33,754 nt of DNA, from positions 1-33,754 of IMG/VR virus record IMGVR_UViG_3300028844_003583; one strand, given 5' to 3'. The first letter of the stretch is position 1, and the number at the start of each line of letters is the position of its first letter. This stretch comes from a virus. Under the pieces are notes generated by a model, which saw only the letters and a list, made by a program, of their open reading frames with translations, was not told the DNA's origin and made no database searches. Shown one piece after another: positions 18,686-24,326 of the stretch. The position numbers were made by a program, and so were the translations under genes.

Positions 18686-19210
18686 GTATTTTCTCCAATA
18701 CTTTAGATATGTCTTCTACAGAAGCTTCGTTCTCAACTTTGAATAAGTCAGCCCAGTTAAGACCAATTTCACCTTTAGCAACGTTAGGAACAACTTCTTC
18801 TTCTAGCCACTGTACACATAAAATAGGTACGATATTATCGTTTAACCATTTTATTAGTTCAGGGTCTTCATCAACGGTAAAGTATATGCTGTCATATATA
18901 GTAGATATGACACTTATACGATCTGTATAACCAGCTTCCCTTATACGATGATTAATCTCATTTACAGCTATCAGAGTTAGTATGCTCCAAAACTGAACAG
19001 TCGCATTATTGATTGACCTTATTTGTTGATCAGGGTCATCAGAATACATTCTGCAACCTAGACCTAGATGTATGTAACCATTCTCTTTGGTGGACGGTAA
19101 TACATAGTTCTCACGGTAATCAGTTATACCTGGGTAAAGTATATTGTGATAATTATCAAAAATTTCTTGAGTAATTACACCACCAGTGTGTGCATCAGGA
19201 TAGCCACCAT
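18678..19210 (-). CDS. DNA polymerase family A, exon 3 (fingers end, palm motif C)
   Basis: The exon begins with the Y-G of motif B: exon 2 ends RFNSKAPTFKLA and exon 3 goes on YGGYPDAHTGG, giving the R-x3-K-x3-F-x3-YG O-helix pattern of family A polymerases. Then come GLGCRMYSDDP, the conserved RSINNATVQ helix and motif C as TIYDSIYFTVD, with YDS in place of the common HDE; the Asp is the catalytic one. A separate 123-aa ORF could be called from ATG 19049, but coding sequence clearly extends upstream to the intron border at 19210. Total spliced protein is about 604 aa. Confidence 0.85.
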
Positions 19211-19538
19211 CGCTTATGTTCAGTATGAGTCGTTAATTCATACCCGCATCATTACATGCAGCTAGTATTCTCATACTAGGCCAGACCATATCATCATCCT
19301 TGCAGGATGCTGTATATTTCCACTCACTTGAATGTACTCCCTCTTCAGGGATGGTCGTTGAACCTTCCTCATACCAATTTGGGTTAGAGGCTCGGCTGCT
19401 GATTGTCCAATCCTAAACTTTTCAAACCTTCGTACACTGTTTTCACGTGTACTGTGGTGTTTAGGCTCTAAGGAGTTTCCAGCAATTAATACAGTTTTCG
19501 ATACGCATTACTGCGTAAAGGCGCTCAGTGTTTCTTTC
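19211..19538 (-). ncRNA. Group I intron without endonuclease, in polymerase motif B
   Basis: A 328-nt intron. Exon 2 ends ...CTTGCGT and the intron ends ...ATAAGCG, fitting the U/G rule and restoring FKLA-YGG. Minus-strand core elements: P-like TAATTGCTGGAAACTCC (about 19472-19488), R-like GGTTCAACGACC (about 19353-19364), S-like GATATGGTCTGG (about 19280-19292), and a P9 hairpin CTAGTAT-GAGA-ATACTAG with a GNRA loop (19262-19279). A TACGCA/TGCGTA hairpin near the 5' end parallels the one in the Sak4 intron. It has no room for an ORF, so it is either an ORF-less form or depends on an endonuclease encoded elsewhere. Confidence 0.85.
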
Positions 19539-19890
19539 ACGCAAGTTTGAAAGTTGGAGCTTTAGAGTTAAATCTAATTTTACCTAGAACAGCATTGTCT
19601 GGGTCATCATCATCTTCAACTTTGCGGTAGAACTCTTTAACATAAGTTACGTTGTCAGTGTTCTCTCCCATTATTTCAGCTATCTTATCAGGGAAATAAC
19701 CACATGCATTAAGTGAGTGACCATCTAGATCTTCAAGAAATATATTTTGCTTATTAACATCACCTGAAAGATTAGCTATACCTCTATCTTCTAAAGCACC
19801 TAGATCTATAGCATATATAACTCTGCCTTCAGGGGCTATAAAACACTTTTTAAGAGGTTTTGCGTATATAGATCTAGAACTAGGCATGTT
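19539..19890 (-). CDS. DNA polymerase family A, exon 2 (palm motif A to fingers)
   Basis: The exon reads NMPSSRSIYAKPLKKCFIAP, then motif A as VIYAIDLGALEDRGIANLSGD (catalytic Asp in AIDLGALEDR, the DYSQIELR equivalent), then an insertion-rich part with DDDDPDN, and the first half of motif B, KIRFNSKAPTFKLA. It joins exon 1 at SPNL/NMPS, the conserved PNLQNIP-like turn, and exon 3 inside motif B. Its length (352 nt) is not a multiple of three, and only the joined exons keep the frame. TTG 19893 could be called as a start but is intron sequence. Confidence 0.85.
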
Positions 19891-20828
19891 CAATCGCTGT
19901 ATTCAATGAGGCTCGTTAGCTCCTCACCAGTTCTCTTATGAACTTCTGCATGTTGCCATGCAGGCTAGACTATATCAACGCCCACTTGGGGCGATATCCG
20001 TTTCGAGTCACTTGACCCTACTTCCTTTTCAGGAATAGTCGTTCGGCATTTATGTAATAACATTTTTAGGTCTGTCGGTAAGACTTAGTTCGTCAATAAT
20101 CCAGTTAACATGTAAAGCAGCATCCTCTTCAGAATCGAATCTTTTAGGAAACATATTTCTACCGTTAACTCTTATTGTTGCAGCCCATTTACCTCTACTT
20201 TTATGGAAAGTCACGTTGTGGTATTTAGAGTGAGTATTAGGTAAGTGTTTTTTACCTAACGAATTTTTCATCTCAAATATTTTATCGTAAGTTCCTGTAC
20301 GTATACTGTGCTGCTTATTCTGTGAACTAGATACCCACTCTAGATTAGAAGCTGAGTTATTATACTTATCTTCATCTATGTGGTTTACTTCTCTCAACCT
20401 CTTCGGATTCTCTACGAAGGCTTTAGCTACTAATCTATGTATTAGATGCGATGTTCTTACACCTGATACAGCGAATTTTAGTGCTTCGTATCCAGAGTTT
20501 ATTTTATAAGTTTTCAGAATCTTATTTCGAGAATTCCTTACACGACCTAGATTCGAAATCTCATATGTTTTTTCAAAACCTTCTACAGGTTTCCATGTTT
20601 CGTTATTACAATTTAGCACGGGATTGTCCTTTGGTATGTTAGTGTATGTACAATAGTACATTGTCTGACATACCGTAGCAAGGAGTTTCCCCGTTTAGGA
20701 TATTTTAGACATAAGATTGCTCTTATGAATCCCTATAACGTTAAAAGTATTGGGCTAAGAAAACACCACTCTATCATTTGTTTATTATCATCAAGTGAGG
20801 TTTTCGTAGTCTTTCTTTTAAAGTCGTT
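19891..20828 (-). ncRNA. Group I intron in DNA polymerase, carrying an HNH endonuclease
   Basis: A 938-nt intron. Exon 1 ends ...AACCTT and the intron ends ...GCGATTG, giving PNL/NMP after splicing. Minus-strand core: P-like GGGGAAACTCCTTGCTACGG upstream of the ORF, R-like GCCGAACGACTA just after the ORF (about 20036-20047), S-like GATATAGTCTAGCC (about 19963-19976), and a P9 hairpin CTGCATG-GCAA-CATGCAG with a GNRA loop (19946-19963). The endonuclease therefore lies upstream of R (P6 region), unlike the P8 location in the Sak4 intron. The unspliced frame runs 31 codons into the intron. Confidence 0.85.
20050..20619 (-). CDS. HNH homing endonuclease with NUMOD4 and AP2-like domain, intron-encoded
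   Basis: Domains in order: NUMOD4 (WKPVEGFEKTYEISNLGRVR), an HNH core (IHRLVAKAFV, then VNHIDEDKYNNSASNLEW with the paired His and Asn) and a C-terminal AP2-like DNA-binding part (YHNVTFHKSRGKWAATIRVN). The open frame reaches ATG 20661, but that codon has no ribosome-binding site; GTG 20619 has AAGGA 8 nt upstream and gives 189 residues, so I prefer it. It probably cuts intron-less polymerase alleles. HNH enzymes of this build are frequent in phage polymerase introns. Confidence 0.87.
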   Translation of the reverse strand: MLNCNNETWKPVEGFEKTYEISNLGRVRNSRNKILKTYKINSGYEALKFAVSGVRTSHLIHRLVAKAFVENPKRLREVNHIDEDKYNNSASNLEWVSSSQNKQHSIRTGTYDKIFEMKNSLGKKHLPNTHSKYHNVTFHKSRGKWAATIRVNGRNMFPKRFDSEEDAALHVNWIIDELSLTDRPKNVIT

Positions 20829-21758
20829 AAGGTTAGGGCTGTTAGACGTTGGTCTGAAGCTCTTAGCGCCAAATAACTTTATGTTTCCATACAGTACACC
20901 GTCAATAGTGAAGCTATCAAATGCTGCTAGGAAGTTATTTTTAATAATACCACTAAAGCTATGATCTACTATTGCATCAAGTACTTCAGTTAACTCTTCA
21001 TTACCTTCATTCATTTTTTGAAGTATTTGAATGTTGTCACGATTCCAGCTAGCCTCAGAAGTCTTCTTACTTGTTGTGATAGCGGGTATCCCCAACATTT
21101 TAAAGAATTCTTGTAGCTGTTTAGAACTGCCAGGGTTCATTGGAGGTACTACAACCTCTTTCTTGCTTTTATCTATACGTGGAATATTCCACAACCTAGA
21201 TTTTTCCTCAGCAAGTTCTCTGGCACCTTCAATAGCAAATTTATTATCTGCAGGAACAGTACTCGTTATAACTAGGTCAAGAAACCTAGCCTTAATGAAT
21301 ATGTTAAGCTTTTTGACTTCAGCTATAGTCCATTTAGGTTTAACTTTATCGTCTTTACCATTAGCTCTAAGGTACGCATTTACAGCAAACGTTCTGTGTG
21401 ACATATTCTTATTGTCGTACTCTTTCAAGTAGTAAGTATAGTCACGAACACTAGCCAACGCTGAAGCTTTATGTGCAGCTACTAATGCTGGATGTTGCTG
21501 TTCTTGATACTGTAAAACTAATGGATTAGATGCCAACCTTTCATCTACAGACTTAAGTACTTTGTCGATTACATTACGTAGATCTTCAACTGCATCTTGA
21601 TCAATCGTCAAACCTGTCGTAGTCATGTCAATCATGTCAGGTATCATAGGTTTGATAAAGTTTTTGTAGAAGTAGTCAGGCTCTTCCTCTGAAGGATCAA
21701 AGTCTCTAGGATGTGGTACAGGAAGCAAGTTCCACGGTCGTATTTCTTTTTCACACAT
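20829..21758 (-). CDS. DNA polymerase family A, exon 1 (thumb and start of palm), no exonuclease domain
   Basis: The first 310 residues of a 604-aa spliced polymerase. The N-terminal part is short (about 40 residues before the helical thumb) and has no DEDD exonuclease motifs; the exonuclease is a separate gene 440 nt upstream. Typical features are NPGSSKQLQEFFKMLGIPA and FTIDGVLYGNIKLFGAKSFRPTSNSPNL, the latter like TGRxSSxxPNLQ. ATG 21758 is chosen because AGGAGG lies 5 nt upstream; the frame also offers GTG 21764, which would sit on the ribosome-binding site. The next exon begins at NMPS. In the cell it copies the phage genome. Confidence 0.9.
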
Positions 21759-21767
21759 AAACACCTC

Positions 21768-21986
21768 CTATACCACTTCCACTTTACACTCATGTACTTG
21801 GATAACTTCAACTACTTTGTCCGTGACGTAAGTTACCTCTACCTTGTCGTTAGAGACTAATTCATCTAGTATTTCCGAGTCGTCCATACCTTTACCTTTC
21901 AAATCTGAGTATTCTTCAGAATCTACTAGGTAATCAACGTCTTGATAAACTATTGCGCTGACTTTTTGTGTTTTTGTCAAAACCAT
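21768..21986 (-). CDS. Hypothetical protein, 72 aa
   Basis: A small acidic protein with beta-rich C-terminus (KVEVTYVTDKVVEVIQVHECK). Not recognised. It ends 9 nt before the polymerase ATG, with the AGGAGG of the polymerase between them, and begins 2 nt after the stop of the upstream 70-aa gene. Tight packing supports it as part of the exonuclease-polymerase operon. Confidence 0.65.
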   Translation of the reverse strand: MVLTKTQKVSAIVYQDVDYLVDSEEYSDLKGKGMDDSEILDELVSNDKVEVTYVTDKVVEVIQVHECKVEVV

Positions 21987-21988
21987 AA

Positions 21989-22201
21989 CTAATCACCTTC
22001 ATTAATTTTATTTGATGCAAGATTACCACCACCTAACCTTACACTTTGCTTTGAACCTCTGCCTATACCGTCAGCTTTAGTCACGTTAAAGAAAGTAGCG
22101 GTAGACTCAGTATCTCTTTGTATACGTTGAGCTTCTTCAGCAGCTTCTTTATGACTACTAGCATCAACAGATATCTGCCAAGTAACTATGTACTCATTCA
22201 T
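21989..22201 (-). CDS. Hypothetical protein, 70 aa
   Basis: Starts at ATG 22201, whose ATGA overlaps the exonuclease stop; AAGGAG lies 8 nt upstream. An in-frame upstream codon (22228) exists but falls within the exonuclease gene and has no ribosome-binding site. The N-terminal half (MNEYIVTWQISVDASSHKEA) reads like a small beta-alpha unit seen in several phage and plasmid proteins (DpnD/PcfM-like look), but I cannot assign it. Confidence 0.65.
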   Translation of the reverse strand: MNEYIVTWQISVDASSHKEAAEEAQRIQRDTESTATFFNVTKADGIGRGSKQSVRLGGGNLASNKINEGD

Positions 22202-22851
22202 GGTTTGTGCTCCTTTAGTTGATTCCACAGTTTAACAACAGCTGCACCATCAATAGCACAATACTGTAAGAAATTAGGGTCATTAAAATTCTTGATATTG
22301 TAATCTTCGAACATTGACCATTTAGGTGTGTAATACCCACCAACTAGCTCTTTAAGTCCTGTCTTTGCTTTCCAGTTCTCAGCATTGTTAATATAAGTTT
22401 TAGCTAGCAACATAGTGTCTTCAAAGTCAACTGGAAGCCTACCTGTACGCTCTTTGCAAATCTTAAGGTCAAACATAGCATTGTGGATTAAAAGCTTACC
22501 TTTGTACTCTACAAGCCAGTTCCATATAAGCATTTCTGTCTTATCGTCATGTGCAATAAGAATCACACTTTCTTCTTCAGACAGTCCGAATATAAAGTGG
22601 GTTGTTCTTATAATAGATGGGTAACTTAATCCTGACGATTTAGCTACTAATTTCATATGCACTATATGTGCAGCATCTAGCAGTTCAGGCTTCTTAAGTA
22701 GATCTTTAGCTTCCTGTATCTCTTCAGCAGTGTAAGCAGACCTACACTCCACATCAAACCCAAGTACAGGTGTTAATCTTAACCGTCTTAGCTCCTTTGT
22801 TATAGAGTACAAAGTGTTATGTACAGTGTACCTAACTGATATAATTGACAC
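22198..22851 (-). CDS. Stand-alone 3'-5' exonuclease (DEDDy) acting with the DNA polymerase
   Basis: A 217-residue protein with all three exonuclease motifs: ExoI D33-x-E35 in GFDVEC, ExoII N124 to D128 in HNAMFD, ExoIII Y197CAID201 (DEDDy type). Size equals a lone proofreading domain. In most family A phage polymerases, including T7 and N4, this domain is fused to the polymerase; here it is a separate gene three positions upstream in the same operon, so it probably proofreads in trans. The start is GTG with AGGAG 8 nt upstream. Confidence 0.88.
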   Translation of the reverse strand: MSIISVRYTVHNTLYSITKELRRLRLTPVLGFDVECRSAYTAEEIQEAKDLLKKPELLDAAHIVHMKLVAKSSGLSYPSIIRTTHFIFGLSEEESVILIAHDDKTEMLIWNWLVEYKGKLLIHNAMFDLKICKERTGRLPVDFEDTMLLAKTYINNAENWKAKTGLKELVGGYYTPKWSMFEDYNIKNFNDPNFLQYCAIDGAAVVKLWNQLKEHKP

Positions 22852-22862
22852 AGGTAAATCTC

Positions 22863-23108
22863 CTAACTAGGGTTATTTATTGCATGTTGAAGTGCTTGTT
22901 CATACATCCTAACACGGTCTATTTTGTTATAGAGCATATATTTAGGAATACTGTACATATCGTTCATATGCATTGTAGATTTACGTTTAAGAGGTCTAAT
23001 TGTTCTAGCTACTACCAGTGATCCACCTCTCATGAAAGTTGAGCTAGTGACGTTAACTACTAGAACGTTACGTTCTACTGGTTTTTTGTCGCTTAAGGTT
23101 TTCTTCAT
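22863..23108 (-). CDS. Hypothetical basic protein, 81 aa
   Basis: A basic protein with no motif I know (sample: SLVVARTIRPLKRKSTMHMN). ATG 23108 has GAGAGA 6-8 nt upstream. It ends 11 nt before the exonuclease GTG. Basic charge would suit nucleic acid binding, but that is a guess. Confidence 0.6.
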   Translation of the reverse strand: MKKTLSDKKPVERNVLVVNVTSSTFMRGGSLVVARTIRPLKRKSTMHMNDMYSIPKYMLYNKIDRVRMYEQALQHAINNPS

Positions 23109-23180
23109 AGTGATTTCTCTCTATTTTTGCTCTGCTACCTGCAATACCCCATATGTATTTTACAAGGTAGTAAGGAGCTA

Positions 23181-23573
23181 TTAGCATTGGTAATCCATTG
23201 GTATGTAAGCGTTTGGGTTTATCATATAATGACCTTGCTTAGTTCTACGTACTAAGTTTTTATCTTTTAAGATTTTATAACCCTTCCTGAACACAACACA
23301 GTTACTTTTACTTAGTACCCTACTTAAAGGTATAAAAGCTTCGTTATCTTGATTATCCCAAGCATAAGCATTTTTTATTGTAGTAATAACTAACTGTTCG
23401 GCTTTAGTCATTTTCATGACTTCATTTAACAAGTCTATAGACTCTATATTGTGCTTATTCATTGTTCCGTTACCTATTCTGAAGTAATTAGGCTGTACCT
23501 TTCGTCGAACTAGTTTTGTTTCTAGATACTCATCAGCCTCTAGGCTTGCTTGCATTACTATGCTTTTACTCAT
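23181..23573 (-). CDS. RepL-like winged-helix protein
   Basis: A 130-residue protein. The middle, KMTKAEQLVITTIKNAY, followed by FIPLSRVLSKSNCVVFRKGYKILKDKNLVRRT and YMINPNAYIP, has the layout of RepL-type plasmid and phage replication proteins: a winged-helix part and a wing ending in a xMINPxxF/Y signature. It could start replication or regulate transcription. It is the first gene after the 292-nt gene-free stretch holding the palindrome and long inverted repeat, which makes those candidate binding sites. No strong Shine-Dalgarno is seen. Family assignment is moderate. Confidence 0.55.
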   Translation of the reverse strand: MSKSIVMQASLEADEYLETKLVRRKVQPNYFRIGNGTMNKHNIESIDLLNEVMKMTKAEQLVITTIKNAYAWDNQDNEAFIPLSRVLSKSNCVVFRKGYKILKDKNLVRRTKQGHYMINPNAYIPMDYQC

Positions 23574-23618
23574 AACACTTCCACTGCCACTAGATTGTAA
23601 GCATACTGTACCACAAAC

Positions 23619-23635
23619 GTGTACGATTCGTACAC
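23619..23635 (-). promoter_or_regulatory. Perfect hairpin, 7-bp stem and 3-nt loop: candidate vRNAP promoter or operator
   Basis: The minus strand reads GTGTACG-AAT-CGTACAC. A 5-7 bp stem with a 3-nt loop whose middle base is a purine is the known shape of N4 virion RNAP promoters on extruded DNA, and the window encodes a virion RNAP-like protein. By N4 geometry the start would be about 11 nt after the loop centre (near 23616), leaving a leader of about 43 nt to the ATG at 23573. Imperfect symmetry extends outward to about 23608-23647 (GTAC...GTAC), which would also suit a dimeric repressor. Confidence 0.45.
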
Positions 23636-23722
23636 TCTTGTGTGTACTCTACAGTTACGCTTTTCTCTCTGATACTCCTATATACTGGGTTTTTCCCTAT
23701 TATATAATAAACATAAGGGTAA

Positions 23723-23840
23723 AAAGCTTCTCCACAACTACAACAAAACCTATTTGCAAATCTAGGCTACCCCTAAGGACATTAATAATATCACCCTATG
23801 GAGTAGCCTAGATTTAAGGAGTAGTTTGTGGAAAAGCTTT
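23723..23840. repeat. Nested long inverted repeat
   Basis: Outer arms 23723-23740 and 23822-23840 pair over 18-19 bp with one mismatch and one bulge (AAAGCTTCTCCACAACTA type). Inner arms 23758-23770 and 23803-23815 pair perfectly over 13 bp (AAATCTAGGCTAC). The 32-nt middle is AT-rich. As RNA or extruded DNA it would form a stem of about 118 nt. No T-run follows, so it is not a simple terminator. Confidence 0.8.
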
Positions 23841-23865
23841 GAGGTAGTTACTTACCGTTTGTTGG

Positions 23866-24315
23866 CTAGTCTAAGTTCCCTTTAAAGAAACTACCGAGTA
23901 TGTTTTGGTTATAAGATTGTTCGTCTTCTAGAACATCCTCTTGAAACAGCCTCTTAGCCTCTAGGTACGTCAGATAGCGTTTGCTATGCGATATATCAAG
24001 TATATGCTTTCCTTTCACTACAAGTTCTTTAGTGAGTTCTGAGCTACCTTTATACGTAAGCCAATCACTTTCTTTCAGTAGTACGTCGAAGTAGGCACGT
24101 TTACCTCCTTTGATCTTGCATATACGTTCAGAGTTAGGTCTTTGTTCACCGTTCTTAAGAGCAGGCAGTGTTACTTTTTTGAATAGGTCTTTCTTGCCTA
24201 CGTAGTACATATCGTCTTCATAGATTATGACGTAAACAAAACCGTAGGTACCTTCAGGGAGTTGATCAATAGAAGTAATCTCTTCATCTCCGTAGTACCA
24301 ATTAACTTTTTCCAT
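23866..24315 (-). CDS. Free-standing SegE-like GIY-YIG endonuclease
   Basis: A 149-residue protein. GFVYVIIYEDDMYYVGKKDL carries the two GIY-YIG blocks; WLTYKGSSEL follows, then the YLTYLEAKRLFQEDVL segment with the conserved Glu, and YNQNILGSFFKG at the C-terminus. This pattern fits the SegE-like GIY-YIG family of phage free-standing nucleases. It is in the operon, 11 nt after the primase gene, with AGGAG 8 nt before its ATG, and is not in an intron. It may be a homing enzyme that lives between genes or a domesticated nuclease. Confidence 0.75.
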   Translation of the reverse strand: MEKVNWYYGDEEITSIDQLPEGTYGFVYVIIYEDDMYYVGKKDLFKKVTLPALKNGEQRPNSERICKIKGGKRAYFDVLLKESDWLTYKGSSELTKELVVKGKHILDISHSKRYLTYLEAKRLFQEDVLEDEQSYNQNILGSFFKGNLD

Positions 24316-24326
24316 GTATAAGTCTC

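Larger units (their letters stand above)
23574..23865. other. Gene-free control region between RepL-like and SegE-like genes
   Basis: 292 nt without a credible ORF. It contains the 3-nt-loop hairpin (23619-23635), an AT-rich run with a minus-strand TATAAT (23699-23704, no good -35 partner), and the nested inverted repeat (23723-23840). Position in the middle of the replication block, next to a RepL-like gene, makes it the best candidate in the window for an origin or for the promoter of the exonuclease-polymerase-recombination operon. Confidence 0.5.

Noticed and set aside
18678-19049. Separate 123-aa gene starting at ATG 19049
   Set aside because: The frame continues upstream with YGGYPDAHTGGVITQEIF, needed for polymerase motif B, so the ATG is internal to exon 3.
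20733-20828. C-terminal 31 residues of the unspliced polymerase exon 1 frame
   Set aside because: They follow the SPNL motif with sequence unlike any family A polymerase (NDFKRKTTKTS...) and lie in the intron; exon 2 restores NMPSSR.
23699-23704. Sigma70 promoter with TATAAT upstream of the RepL-like gene
   Set aside because: The hexamer is in an AT-rich run and has no credible -35 at 16-18 nt, so I mention it only as part of the control region.
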